Positions 1-11,775 of a DNA stretch of 64,000 nucleotides are shown one piece after another. Within the stretch, counting starts at the first letter, position 1; the number at the start of each line of letters is the position of its first letter. The stretch is taken from contig JAWHQI010000028.1 in assembly GCA_033032865.1 (NCBI GenBank), positions 11,117,001-11,181,000 on the forward strand. Reading direction: 5' to 3'. Position numbers and translations under genes: made by a program. The notes beneath the pieces were generated by a model. It saw nothing but the letters and a program-made list of their open reading frames with translations, did not search any database and was not told the origin of the DNA. The stretch comes from Dactylorhiza incarnata. Lineage: Eukaryota > Streptophyta > Magnoliopsida > Asparagales > Orchidaceae.

Positions 1-1058
1 CATCTCCTAGGTTTGATAATAACAAATCCTATGTGTATTTGATCTTGTGTGTTTTAGTGTGCAGGAAAACAAAGTCCACATGACTCAAGGATGGTTTTTC
101 CCAAAATTGAGGCCAGAATTCCAACATGGCCACTAGCGCCGGCGGTAGCGATAGCGCCCGGCGCTAGCGATGATTAGCGCGATTCCGACAGTGTTTTTAG
201 AAGGAGCTAGCGCCCGGCGGTAGCTACTAGCGCTGGCGGTAGCATGGCACACAAGAGGCATAGAGCAAAATATTGCCACGGATAGAAGATCCTGCCGCGC
301 AAAATGTTACTTAATCAGGGATAGCGCCGGCGGTAGGGGTAGCGCCGGCGATAGCGGTAGCGCTTTGGCTATAAAAGGACCCCCTCTCCTCTTGTTTTCG
401 AGACACCTATTTGCATACACCTTAGAGAGAGAGTGCTAGAATTCCAGAGGCTTGTCTTGGCCGAAATTTGAGGTCCCAGCGAAGCTCTGCCAATTTCTGA
501 AGGAGAATTCCATCACGCCGAATCCAGACGAAGTCCGCTTCGACAAACGCTGATTCTACATCGGATCTTCGCCTCCATCTTCAGAAGTTCATCTTAAGGG
601 AAGTTTAATTATTTTAGTTATCTTTCTTTGTAAATGGTAGTGAAATCGCCTCGTGTTGGCGACTAGGTCTGGGGTAGGACTTAGGGATGAAATTCGCCTC
701 GTGTTGGCGACTAGATCTAGGCTAGGTCTACGGGGTGCTCGAGGCCACATCCGGGGAAGGATTGGCTAGAGCGGCTTGAGGCCGAATCCGGGAAGGAGAA
801 GGCTAGCGCCACCGGTTCGTGGGGAAGCGAGTCGGGATAGAAAATGAAAAGAGCTTTTATTATTCACCTCCGATCTCTAGCGCCATTGAGATCAAGTTTT
901 GTAAAACTTATTTAATATCAATAAAGCTTGTCTCTCTTTTTGTTTTACTTGACTTCTTGTTTTAAATATTGCAATATTCCAAAGTTTTTCTAAATAAAAT
1001 CTAAAGTTTTTGAAAACCCTTATTCACCCCCCCTCTAAGGGTGCCGACCGATCCAACA
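1..1058 (+). repeat. Element A 5' LTR (first ~20 bases outside window)
   Basis: Aligns with 8267-9318 over its whole length with scattered differences. It holds a CpG palindrome cluster (131-363), a TATA box (near 370), two short stem-loops of TCGCC/GGCGA (646-662 and 694-710) and a C-rich end. It ends CCAACA at 1058, two bases before the primer site. Confidence 0.93.
131..378 (+). promoter_or_regulatory. U3 promoter of A: type-A CpG palindrome modules and TATA box
   Basis: Three paired modules of a motif near CTAGCGCC/GGCGGTAGC lie at 131-180, 207-245 and 319-363. A perfect 15-bp palindrome (TAGCGCC-c-GGCGCTA) is at 152-166. The last copy, TAGCGCT, is a few bases upstream of GCTATAAAAGG (about 368-378). 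The 3' LTR repeats the arrangement. Related palindromes upstream of the TATA box have been described in maize Sireviruses. Confidence 0.8.
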
Positions 1059-1060
1059 AG

Positions 1061-1072
1061 TGGTATCAGAGC
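1061..1072 (+). other. Primer binding site, initiator tRNA-Met type (element A)
   Basis: TGGTATCAGAGC starts two bases after the 5' LTR and is complementary to the 3' end of plant initiator tRNA-Met, the usual primer for plant copia minus-strand DNA synthesis. Confidence 0.92.
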
Positions 1073-1106
1073 GATTTTGTTCCAATCGGCTTAACAACCA
1101 GGAACA

Positions 1107-2992
1107 ATGTCGTCTCATGATCTCGCTTTCTCGGAGGGTCAAGGGATTAGTCGACCACCTCTCTTTACTGGGTCAGATTTTAACTATTGGAAAAATAGAA
1201 TGATGTGCTTTCTTATGACGATGGATGTAGAAGTCTGGAATATGGTAGAAGTCAGATACTCTCCTCCTACAACTGTAGTGGGAGAGGCAACATTATTAGA
1301 ACCTAAAGATAAATGGGACGATATCGACAAACTAAGGTGTAAAAATAATGCAAAAGCAATGAACGCCTTATATTGTGCCCTAAATAGGACTTAATTTAAT
1401 AGAATTTCTGCTTGCACTACTGTTTATGATATTTGGAATCAATTAGAAGTAACTCACGAAGGTACATCGCAGGTGAAAGATGCCAAGCTGTTTCAACTGG
1501 AATCTGAATACGAGAAATTCAGGATGGACACTGAAGAGGACATCAACTCAATGTACACTCGCTTCACAAAGATCGTCAACGCATCCAAGGCGCTTGGAAA
1601 GACCTACTCCGACGGGGACTTGGTGAGGAAAATTCTTCATTCCTTACCTCCAAGGTTCAATCCGAAGGTGACGGCCATCTCGGAGTCGCACAACTTAAGA
1701 ACGCTCCAGATCGAGAATCTCATTGGGAATCTCAAAACCCATAAGGTAGAACTACAAATTCAACATGACGAATACAACAAGGAGTCGAAGAAAAAGGCGT
1801 TGGCGCTGACATCAAAGAAGGAGTGCATCGAAGAGGACGATAATGATGAAGAAGGACTCCTGGTGAAGAATTTCAAGAAGTTTATCAGAAATCCAGAGAG
1901 AAGGAACACATTCCAAAAATTCTTCCAAAAAGATACTTGACAAAAGGGATCCTCCTCTTCATCGAAGAAAGAAAAAGGAAGCGATGTCGAAGAAGAAAGG
2001 CCGCCTCCAGAATGCTATCACTGCAGAAAAACCGGGCACATTCGGAGCCAGTGCCCAAAATACCAAAAGGAGCGGAAAGAACAAAAGAAAGCGAAAGAGA
2101 GGAAGAAAGTGCTGAAGGCCGCTACTTGGGATGACTCATCCTCTGAAGAGTCAAACGGTTCTGAGTCAAATAGCGAGGAGGAAGCAAACTTGTGCTTAAT
2201 GGACAAAAGCGACGATGACGACACTAGTGTTCTTAGCGACACTGAGGTATCTCCTCCTAACTTTGAAGAACTTTATGATAAATTTGTTTTATTAAATCAT
2301 GAAAATGAATCTATTATAAAAGAAAATCGTAAGCTCACAAAAAAATAGTCTCTCTTGAAAAAAGAAAAGTTTCATGTCAATAATGTGAGCACTCTTTATT
2401 TAAGATAAAGGAACTTGATGTTTCTCTCTCTAATGCCCTTTCACAAAACAAAATCATTGCAAAAGAAAAAGGGAACTTAGAGAGAAAATTGAAAACTTCT
2501 ATATTACAAATTGAAAAGAACAAAAAAGGATTTGAAAATAAATGTGTTATGATTGTTCAAGAAAATACATCTCTTAAAAAACAAAATCAAAATCTCAATT
2601 TAGCCATAAACAAATTCGGGATTGGTCAAAAATCCCTGGATATGCTTCTGGGTAATCAATGCTTTGGGTCTGGAAAATTCGGACTCGGATATAAAAGTGA
2701 ACACTACCGCCCGGCGCTAGCTACTAACGCCGGCGGTAGCTCTAATGTTAAAAAATCTTCTGGTTTTTCTAATGTACAAACATCATCCAGCAAGGGCAAC
2801 GTAGAAACTCAGAAAAGGGTCTTAACCCCCTTTATTTCGTGTGCTAATTGTCTTAAATTTGGACACACGTCTGGCTCTTGCAGGAATATAAAACAACGAT
2901 CTTTAAAACAAATCTGGGTACCTAAGAAAACCACTTACTCTATGGGTGGTACCTCTTGGGTATTCGGATATTTACTCTCATCTTCTTTCTAG
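1107..2992 (+). pseudogene. gag: gag of element A (broken)
   Basis: Encodes the nucleocapsid polyprotein that packages element RNA. From ATG 1107 the N-terminal part has the copia Gag pattern with YWKNRM and later LLxQKYE-like helices. A CCHC zinc knuckle (CYHCRKTGHIRSQC) lies near 2007-2050, followed by acidic and coiled-coil stretches. Frame 1107 is kept across in-frame stops at 1392 (TAA), 1938 (TGA) and 2346 (TAG). A frameshift before about 2390 leads into the C-terminal part (2489-2992), which ends in the usual WVPK-type segment. A copy of the LTR palindrome motif lies inside the coding sequence at 2706-2740. The ATG follows the PBS by about 35 bases, as expected. Confidence 0.88.
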
Positions 2993-3022
2993 ATTTGCAG
3001 GAAGGCTAAGGAAACAGAAGAC

Positions 3023-4418
3023 GTGTGGTATTTGGACTCAGGCTGCTCCAAACACATGACGGGCAATAAAGCAAAATTCCTTAGCCTAGAAAAGAAGAAA
3101 GGAGGAATATTGATGTTTGGCGATAACAGTAAAGGAAGGATCATGGGAGTTGGTACAGTGGGTAATGCATCTTTTCTTATATCAAATGTACTTTATGTGA
3201 AAGGATTAAAACATAACCTAATATCTATAAGTCAACTGTGTGATAAAGGTTTAGACGTACTTTTTGAATCTTCCACTAACCTTTGCAAGATTGTTAATCC
3301 TAAAACAAAAGATGTGTTATTAACTGCACCTAGAATTCATAATGTTTACATAGTTTCATTTCATGATCTTTCTAAATCTTCTATAAAATGTTTTATAACG
3401 AAAAATGATGAATTAGAATTATGGCATAGACGCTTAGGCCACGCTAGTACAAAGCTCATCTTAAAACTAGCAAAAAGAGAATTGATTAGAGGATTGCCTA
3501 AGTTAAATGGAAATTTATCTTCATTATGCTCTCCATGCCAAAAAGGCAAATTTACTAAGTCATCTTTTAAAGCAAAAACGAAATTTCTACATCAAAACCT
3601 CTACAATTAATTCATATGGATCTCTTTGGTCCCGTTAACACTACGAGTCTTGGTGGTAGATTATACACTTATGTTCTCATAGATGACTATTCTAGATATT
3701 GTTGGACTTTATTTCTCTCCTCCAAATCTGATGCGTTTTGTGAATTTTCAAAATTATGTACTCGCATTCAAAATGAATTAGATTTAAAAATAAAATGCAT
3801 TCGCTCAGATCATGGAGGTGAATTTGAAAAATGAAAATTTTAAATCTTTTTGTGACATGTTAGGTATTAAGCATGAGTTCTCCGCTCCACGCACACCTCA
3901 ACAAAACAGTGTTGTAGAACGGAAAAATAGGACAATATAAGAACTTGCACGCACCATGCTATCTGAATATAAATTACCTAAGTATTTTTGGGCAGAAGCC
4001 GTAAGCACTGCATGCTATGTCATGAATAGAGTTATGTTTCGCCCATCATTAACTCTCACACCATATGAACTCTACTATAAAAAGAAACCTAACGTATCGT
4101 ATTTTAAAGTATTTGGATGTAAATGCTTCATTCTTAATACAAAAGATTCTTTAGGAAAATTTGATGAAAAATGCGATGAAGTAATATTTCTTGGTTATTC
4201 TTCAACTAGTAAAACATATAGAATATTTAATAAAAGATCAAGTAAGGTTGAAGAATCAATTAATGTCAGATTTGATGAGTTTGTTCCATGTGCAGAGAAG
4301 CTCCCTACAGGTACCGATGATGAACCTTTGCCATCCTTGGAGCACGACGAAGAAGAACCGTCCAAAGAAGAGGAGGAGAAGTCCAAAGAAGATGAATATG
4401 TACCTCCAAGCATTCTAA
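3023..4418 (+). pseudogene. pol: pol of element A: protease and integrase (broken)
   Basis: The protease starts with WYLDSGCSKHMTG, with an intact D-S-G active site, near 3026. The integrase zinc-binding segment (WHRRLGHAS and CSPCQKGK) follows at about 3420-3560. The catalytic core continues with MDLFGP at 3616, a second Asp in IRSDHGGEF near 3800, and the Glu in NSVVERKNR near 3910. Breaks: a frameshift near 3590-3615, another at about 3830 and an in-frame TAA near 3939. PR-INT preceding RT places the element in Ty1/copia. The last part (about 4150-4418) is the variable integrase C-terminus, rich in Glu and Lys. Confidence 0.9.
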
Positions 4419-6059
4419 ACTTCTCCAAAAATCATCCAAAGGAGCTAGTCATTGGGGAACCTTCTACTGGGGTAAGAACTCGGTCCTCTCTTCATGAAAC
4501 ATTTTCAAATATTTGCTTTGTGTCTGAAATTGAACCTAAAAATGTTTCCACCGCTTTAAATGATGAATTTTGGTTTTTGGCAATGAATGAAGAGTTAGGA
4601 CAATTTGAAAGAAATAAAGTTTGGAATTTAGTAGAAAGACCATCTAATCATCCAATTATTGGCGTAAAATGGATTTTTAAAAATAAGCTAGATGGTGAAT
4701 CTAGGATTGTAAGAAATAAAGCACGTTTAGTTGCTCAAGGCTATTCACAAATCGAGGGGGTAGATTTTGAAGAAACTTTTGCACCCGTAGCTTGCTTAGA
4801 ATCTATACGAATATTTTTGGCATTTGCGAGTTTTAAAAGAATAAAATTATTTCAAATGGATGTTAAAAGTGCCTTTTAAACGGGTTTATTAAAGAAGAAG
4901 TTTATGTAGAACAACCCCCCGGTTTCATAAATGAAAATTTCCAAATCATGTTTACAAATTAGAAAAAGCGCTTTATGGTTTAAAACAAGCGCCCCGTGCA
5001 TGGTATGATCGTCTTACATCATTTTTGTTAAAGCACGGTTATGTTATGGGAAGTGCAGACAACACACTCTTCATTAAGCATAAAAATAATGAATTAATTA
5101 TTCTACAAATATATGTTGATGACATCATTTTTGGAGCCACTAATGAAGAGTTGTGTAATGAAGTAGTCTTAATAATGAAAAATGAATTTGAAATGAGTCT
5201 TGTAGGAGAGCTATCATATTTTCTTGGTTTTCAAATTTCACAAAGAACTGATGGTATTTTTATTTGTCAATCAAAATATGTTCATGATATGCTTAAACGA
5301 TTTGGATTTGAAAATCTTAAACAAGCTTCTACTCCTATGAGTGCTTCTTTAAAACTAGGAAAAGATGAATCTGGAATTTCTATTGATCAAACGCTATATA
5401 GAGGAATGATAGGTTCTCTTCTTTATTTAAGTGCATCTAGACCAAATATAATGTTTGACGTATGTTTATGTGCTTGCTTTCAAGCCGATCCAAAAGAATC
5501 TCATTTAAAAGCGGTAAAACATATTTTTCGTTATCTAATAGGGTCATCTAAACTAGGATTATGGTACCCACATAATGACTCTTTCACACTCCACGACTAT
5601 TCCGATTCGGACTACGCCGGGTGCTCACTAGATAGAAAAAGCACTAGTGGTACATGTCACTTTTTAGGACCCTCTTTAGTTGCCTGGTCTAGTAGAAAAC
5701 AATCTTCGGTTGCACTCTCCACCACGGAGGCCGAATATATTGCACTTGGTAGTTGTTGTGCACACGCGTTATGGATGAGCCAAACACTAGAGGACTTTGG
5801 ATTTCATCTCAAAAACATAGATCTTAAATGTGACAACAAAAGTGCAATAGACCTCACATATAATCCCGTACACCATTCTAGATCCAAACACATCGACGTT
5901 TGTCATCATTTCATTAGGGATCACATTAAGAAAGAAAATATAAAAGTAAGCTTCATTGGGACGGACTCTCAACTTGCTGACATATTTACTAAACCCCTTC
6001 CCGATGCAAGATTTCGATTATTACGACTTGAATTAGGTGTCCTAGATCTTTCAAGTTAA
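4419..6059 (+). pseudogene. pol: pol of element A: reverse transcriptase and RNase H (broken)
   Basis: The RT starts with the copia segments NEVWNLV-like, GVKWIFKNK and [10 protein letters not shown] (4600-4750). Single-base losses at about 4877 and 4938 shift the frame. The active-site YVDD is at 5112-5123. RNase H follows with SDSDYAGC and the RKSTSG motif (about 5600-5660) and ends at TAA 6057-6059. From 5025 to 6059 the frame is open for 344 codons, the least damaged part of the element. Confidence 0.93.
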
Positions 6060-6990
6060 AACATGCTCACAAATACAATTTTCTTCATTTTAACCATCCA
6101 AAACATCTCCTAAAATTTGCAACTTCAGCATGGAACTACTATTGGGACACTTAATCAAGATCCAAAATTAAAATTACCAAAATCCTAGAAAATCGTTCAC
6201 TGTCTCCCGCGCTAGCGCTACCGTAGGCGCTAGCGTCCATGTTCGATTTTCTGTATTTTTTAAATTTAGAAAAATTTCTAAAAATATATTAATCTATATT
6301 TTCAACTTAGTTTTGCACTTCTGTGTTTCTTTATTTTTTGAAAAATCAAATACAAAACTAGAAAAACCAAATTACAAAAAATATGTTTTTCTTTTTCGCT
6401 TGTGTTGTTTCCTTTGTTTAAAGTTCATCTTTATGCAAAAATCAAATATAAAAATTACAAAAATATGATTTTGTTTGCTAAAATCAAATACAAAAATATA
6501 AAACTTTAAAACTATATAAAAAAAAACTGTTTGATTTTTTGTGAAAAATCAAGCCTGATTTAATCTATTATTTAGAAATTCTACAATGTTGCAATTTATC
6601 TTTTCAAACTACTTTGGACATTGTCTTTCTTCATGCTTTGATATATCTATTCAAATGTGCATCAATTATAGTTTAAAAGTTGTGTAGGATTAAGCTTAGC
6701 ATGCCTCTAAGTATAAGAAATGTTTTATGTTTGATAATGATATTTATTCACTCACTTTTTTTTGGCATTGTCTATATATGTATTTAATCTAAAGAATGCT
6801 TGTGTATATTTTGTATTAGTACAATGGACTAAAATTGCACAAGTATCTTACCTACACTCCTTATTTTGCACTCTTAAAAATTAAGAAAAGTGGTTATGTT
6901 TTTTCATAAAATCTATTGATTTCCAAAACAAGTGTATTCGGAGAACTTTGTACAAAACAAAATTATAAAATAAATGACAAAGATAACTCC

Positions 6991-7232
6991 ACCAAGCACT
7001 ACTTGAACCTCCTGATAAGTCTTAATAAGCATTGTGAGGTTGAGCACCTTGGAAAGAATAGTAAAGTGTCTTGTGCAAATCAAATCCTTCTTTCAAAAAA
7101 AAGAAAAACCACTTACTCTTAAGTACACCGGATCACTAGTTTCAATCTTAAATTTAAATATATGATCCCCTAAGCACTACTTTGCACCCTGATAAGTCTT
7201 GATGAGCATTGTGTATGCAGAGCACCTTGGTA
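6991..7232 (+). repeat. Diverged direct repeat, two ~64-bp copies
   Basis: Copies at 6991-7053 and 7168-7232 share AAGCACTACTT, CTGATAAGTCTT and AGCATTGTG followed by GAGCACCTTGG, with substitutions and small indels. They are separated by about 115 bases of AT-rich DNA. Confidence 0.7.
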
Positions 7233-7990
7233 GTTGTACTTTTTATTGTGCATTAAAGTGTGTGGAAGTAATCTTATTTGTGTTTTATTGTGCTCGTACT
7301 CTACATATTTCTTGAATTTTTATGATTAAAACATTTGTTTACATTACTCAAAAATACACTTTTTTGCACATCATTATCTTCCATAACACTTCTTCTCATG
7401 AATATTGGATCCTAATGCTAATTCTATATTACTCTTTCTTTATGAAATGCACTAGATAACCTAGCATGTGTTCTACAATGTTTTGTATGTTTTTGGAATT
7501 ATGAATTAAAGTAACATTGTAGTAATTTCTTTTTGATAAACATTATTTCATGCTTGGTTATTATCAAATTTAATGATCTAACTGCAAAATGATTTACAAA
7601 AACATCATCTTTTGTGAACTTTAACTCATATTTTTGGATTATCATTACTATTTGATGTTTTTTTGTATTGCTATAAGTCTTCCGCATCTTAACCATATAA
7701 GTGTTTTACCTTGCGCTTTCATGCTTACTTAATATCTTGCATTCTTTGCATTATCACTTATTCTTAAAACTTCCTATCTTTCATTAAGTGATAGATTTAC
7801 TTGGAACACTTTTTATTGGTTACTTCAAACATAAAAATCTTTTATGCTACAAACTCTGAAAATTTTGTAATGCTTATAACTCTGATCTATTCTAAAACTC
7901 CTTATCACTTACTTAAAAAGCTCGATCATGCCTTCTCTTTTATTTACACATTTGTAGTGCTTTGTTTCCCTACCCACTTTTGCTAATTAC

Positions 7991-8246
7991 AAAGGGGGAG
8001 AACTAACATGATAAATATAACCCGCTATAAAAAACCCAACATGACAAATTAAGATGATAGCTTACATATTAGGGGAGCATTTACTTAGGGGGAGCATGTA
8101 TTTAGGGGGAGCAATTCTAAATGCTAAAATCAATAATTATCCTAAAGTCATCACTCTCACACACACACAAGTATAGTTTCATCATGCTTATCTATTAATG
8201 CTTTGATTTATCATTAATGGATTTGTTATTATCAAAAGGGGGAGTT
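7991..8246 (+). promoter_or_regulatory. Multiple polypurine tracts before the 3' LTR of A
   Basis: AAAGGGGGAG at 7991-8000, AGGGGAG at 8071, AGGGGGAG at 8087 and 8104, and the LTR-adjacent AAAAGGGGGAG at 8234-8244. The last primes plus-strand DNA synthesis; repeated upstream copies are a recognised feature of Sireviruses. Confidence 0.88.
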
Positions 8247-9318
8247 TGTTGGAACATGGTCTTCCGCATCTCCTAGGTTTGAGAATAACAAATCCTATGT
8301 GTATTTGATCTTGTGTGTCTTAGTGTGCAGGAAAACAAAGTCCACATGACTCAAGGATGGCTGTCCCCAAAATTGAGGCCAGAATTCTAACATGGCCACT
8401 AGCGTCGGCGGTAGAGATAGCGCCCGGCGCTAGCGATGATTAGCGCGATTCCGGTAGTGTTTTTAGAAGGAGCTAGCGCCCGGCGGTAGCTACTAGCGCT
8501 GGCGGTAGCATGGCGCACAAGAGGAATAGAGCAAAATGTTGCCGCGGATAGAAGATCCTGCCGCGCAAAATGTTACTTAATCAGGGATAACGCCGAAGGT
8601 AGCAGTAGCGTCGGCGGTAGCTCTTTGGCTATAAAAGGACCCCCTCTCCTCTTGTTTTCGAGACACCTATTTGCATACACCTCAGAGAGAGAGTGCTAGA
8701 ATTCCTGAGGCCTGTCTTGGCCGAAATTTGAGGTCCCAGCGAAGCTCTGCCAATTTCTGAAGGAGAATTCCATCACGCCGAATCCAGACGAAGTCCGCTT
8801 CGACAAATGCTGATTCTACATCGGATCTTCACCTCCATCTTCAGAAGTTCATCTTAAGGGAAGTTTTATTATTTTATTTATCTTTCTTTGTAAACGGCAG
8901 TGAAATCGCCTCGTGTTGGCGACTAGGTCTGGGGTAGGACTTAGGGCTGAAATTCGCCTCATGTTGGCGACTAGATCTAGGCTAGGTCTAGGGGGTGCTC
9001 GAGGCCACATCCGGGGAAGGATTGGCTAGAGCGGCTTGAGGCCGAATCCGGGAAGGAGAAGGCTAGGGCCACCGGTTCGCGGGGAAGCGAGTCGGGATAG
9101 AAAATGAAAAGAGCTTTTATTATTCGCCTCCGATCTCTAGCGCCATTGAGATCAAGTTTTGTAAAACTTATTTAATATCAATAAAGCTTGTCTCTCTTTT
9201 TGTTTTACTTGACTTCTTGTTTTAAATATTGCAATATTCCAAAGTTTTTCTAAATAAAATCTAAAGTTTTTGAAAACCCTTATTCACCCCCCCTCTAAGG
9301 GCGCCGACCGATCCAACA
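8247..9318 (+). repeat. Element A 3' LTR
   Basis: Complete 1072-bp LTR, TGTTGGAACA to CCAACA, preceded by the polypurine tract. It carries the same palindrome modules (about 8398-8625), TATA box and leader stem-loops as the 5' LTR. H gag sequence resumes directly after it. Confidence 0.95.
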
Positions 9319-9912
9319 CTCGTAAAGGAGGTGATGCTCGCACTTGTTGCTGCTTTGCAAGGATGCATGAAACAAATGGAAGAACATTAGGCTGAGATGC
9401 TGACCCTTCTAAGAAACTTAGGAACCCCTCAAGCTCAAATTCCACCCCTGCGCCGGTCAATCGACCTCCCTTAGCTCTAAACCATGCTCCACCGGAAGAA
9501 GTCACTCGAGAGGAAAATATCTATGAAGAAGAGTTCTCCGACGTGGTCAGCTCCAAGCATCCCGCTCGACCGGCCAGGGCCCCCAGTGTTGACTTTCATC
9601 ACCACCAGCAGGAAGCAACATGTGTCAGTTATGAAGTTGGAAGGCTCCCTCGCGAGGAAATACACAAAGTAATCACAAAAGAAGATGGGAAGGTTGGCCG
9701 AAGGGCTACTTTCACCCTCTGTCCTCATCATTATGGCTCTGCACTAATGCCTCAAGTTCTAGCTCATTCGATCCCACATGGCTTCAAGCTCCCCAACATT
9801 GAAATGTTCTACGGGATAGACGACCTGCAAGAATATATCAACCACTTCACCACCATTATGAGGATCTACAATGCCCCAGATCATCTCTTATGCCAAGTGT
9901 TCCCGACAACAC
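9319..9912 (+). pseudogene. gag: H gag, first fragment
   Basis: Several frames together read like Tat Gag. The best stretch (9543-9917) ends in a segment resembling the conserved GFKLPxxExYxGxxDPxEHLxxF...FPTTLKG block of the Retrotrans_gag domain: here GFKLPNIEMFYGIDDLQEY and then VFPTTL. The block is cut at 9912 by solo LTR T1 and resumes at 11776. The upstream part has in-frame stops and is truncated on the left by element A. Confidence 0.78.
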
Positions 9913-11775
9913 TGTAAGGCCCTAGTTTTCAGGTGCGACAAGCTCACAGAGTGCTAAGTTAAGGAGCTAACGCCTGGCGCTAGGGCTAGCACCGACGGTA
10001 GCTCATATCGTCGAATTAGTTAGGTTTCGATGAAAGGACTTGTGTGTATCATCAAAAATGTCGAGATGATCTGTCGAGTGCTAGCACCTGCGATAGTGGT
10101 AGCGCCAGCGGTAACTCTCTCAATGAATCTATGTACAGAGGAATGTATTCCCACAAATTGTGTTAAACACTCGTGAATTCAGCTCTTTGAGAGCTAGCGC
10201 AGGCGGTAGAGCTAGCACTAGCGGTAGAATCTCGACAAATTCCTTAAGCGGCTATGGATAGGTTCAGCCATACCGCCTTTGAGGCTAGCGCCTGATGCTA
10301 GCGATAGCGCTGTCGGTAGCGCTTTAGTATAGAAAGGCAGCAAACACTTTCTATTCTCATTTTCTCACCCTAAGCTTCTCTCTCTAAAGGTAGGACACAA
10401 AGGGCAGGAAGAAGGAGACTCCTTAGGGCTAGTCGTTCGACATGCCAAGTTCGGATCTTGTAGGAGAGCGTGCTGCACACCTCTTCATCTGGATTGCTTG
10501 CAATGATATGGCACCAAAGAGAGCTTCAAAGGTAACGACTCTTCTTCTGAATCGTTGGACATGTTAGTCCTTTGATTTATGCATATTGGCAAGAAGATTT
10601 CCACTAATTAGTGGATAGGTTTCTTCCGACGGGTCGATATGGATTATCCCCTTAGAAAATTGCATATAGAGTCTGGATCACTATACGGACTTATGCATAC
10701 TGTTTGAAGCCCATCTGGACAAGTGGTCTGGATTGGTGATGTTTATTGCGCTCCGGAGAAGACTTCAAGTATGTATGATTGTTTTCGGGTTCTGGGTGTT
10801 GTGATGTGCTGTAGGGAGTTCTGGAGGTGATCTCCAGAAAATACTCGAAAGAGCTGACAGAACTGAGTTCTGTAGCTAGCGCCGGCGCTATCGCTAGTGG
10901 TCCTTGAGATTGCGTGGTATGATTGAGAATGGACTTGGGAGCTGTGGTGATGACTCTGTGAGGATCTCTTTTGAATGGGATGAGGTGAATGTTTACCTGC
11001 ATCGTGCTGTGATGATTGAGTCGGGTCTAGCTAGATCTGAAACCAGCCATATTGGTTGGAATGAGGGGTCCCTTCATTGCGTTCTTATGGTAGAGAGCTG
11101 GAAAACGTCGGTGAGTACGACTTAGCTCAAATTGACCATCCAAGTTGAAAAAGGACTTGTGGATGGAGTGTGCCTTGAGAGCACAATACGCGCGGCCTAG
11201 AGTCGACGTATATGGTGATTGTTTCTATGCTGTGCTTAGACGCACCTGTGAAATATCTGCTGCCATTGCTTGCTTTCAGTGAAGGAGAACCACCGCCTCG
11301 AGCATGGGGTGGGGTCGTTATAAATCTGGGTCAGCTAAAGCTGACCGGTTACCTGTTTTCCCACTGCTTGGTGGATTGTGTTTGACAGGTCCCGGCGAGA
11401 CGAGCGGGAAATAGAGGGTTGGAACCCTAGCTGCTGCGCTTTGCTAGCCCTCGAAGGCCCAAGTGCTTTTTTTTTACAAGTTTTCATTTGTGTCCGGCCT
11501 GCGTTCCGATGTTTGGAAGCCACTGTCGATGTAAACATTTTACATGTAAAACTTGTTTTGTATATTCATTTCTAGTGAACAAATGGAGAACTTATGTAAT
11601 CTGGTTTTACCTTAAGTAAATGCTTCCATTGTGTATAACTTTGTGTATGCTGAGATAGTTTTATTTGAAGCTATTTATCTACTAATTACGTAATGCACTT
11701 TACTATTCATTTAATATGGCGTGGGGTCCCGACCGGACCTACTGCTATATTCTATGTGACGTAGCGGGTGTTATA
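9913..11775 (+). mobile_element. T1: solo LTR of a chromovirus-type gypsy element
   Basis: Begins TGTAAGGCCC and ends GGTGTTATA (a decayed TTACA). The flanking five bases are aacac (9908-9912) and accac (11776-11780), a TSD with one mismatch, and H gag reads on across it. The 3' part resembles the LTR of K (GGGGTCCCGACCGGACC and a TATATTC-like stretch), so it is probably Tekay/Del-like. No internal region or second LTR is present, so it is a recombined solo LTR. Open frames inside it (for example 10904-11125) have no recognisable content. Confidence 0.85.
9963..10337 (+). promoter_or_regulatory. T1 U3: type-A palindrome modules next to a TATA-like box
   Basis: Four paired modules of the GCTAGCGCC/GGCGGTAGC motif at about 9966-10005, 10078-10112, 10190-10230 and 10282-10322, spaced by roughly 100 bases. 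The last copy, TAGCGCT, is followed by TTAGTATAGAAAGG, matching TAGCGCT-TTGGCTATAAAAGG in copia element A. A fifth copy is at 10875-10895, downstream. Confidence 0.78.

Larger units (their letters stand above)
6060..8246 (+). other. Long AT-rich 3' untranslated region of element A
   Basis: About 2.2 kb between pol and the 3' LTR. I see no convincing gene: the short open frames (for example 6916-7122 and 7801-7986) have no recognisable domain. An env-like ORF, present in some Sireviruses, is absent. It contains a type-A palindrome at 6208-6232, a diverged direct repeat (6991-7053 and 7168-7232) and the purine tracts listed separately. Confidence 0.75.
1..9318 (+). mobile_element. Element A: Sirevirus-like Ty1/copia retrotransposon, decayed
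   Basis: Two similar LTRs (1-1058, missing about 20 bases at the window edge, and 8247-9318) flank a tRNA-Met primer site, gag, then PR-INT-RT-RNase H in copia order, then a long AT-rich 3' region with several purine tracts. LTRs of about 1.07 kb beginning TGTTGG and ending CCAACA, the TGGTATCAGAGC primer site and repeated AGGGGGAG tracts before the 3' LTR are Sirevirus traits. The reading frames carry many stops and frameshifts, so the copy is dead. The base after the 3' LTR starts H sequence; the right TSD would be ctcgt (9319-9323), and its left partner is outside the window. Confidence 0.93.

Noticed and set aside
6916..7986. Short frames in the 3' region of A as an env-like gene
   Set aside because: None exceeds about 70 codons, there is no signal peptide or membrane pattern that persists, and the region is AT-rich and repeat-bearing.
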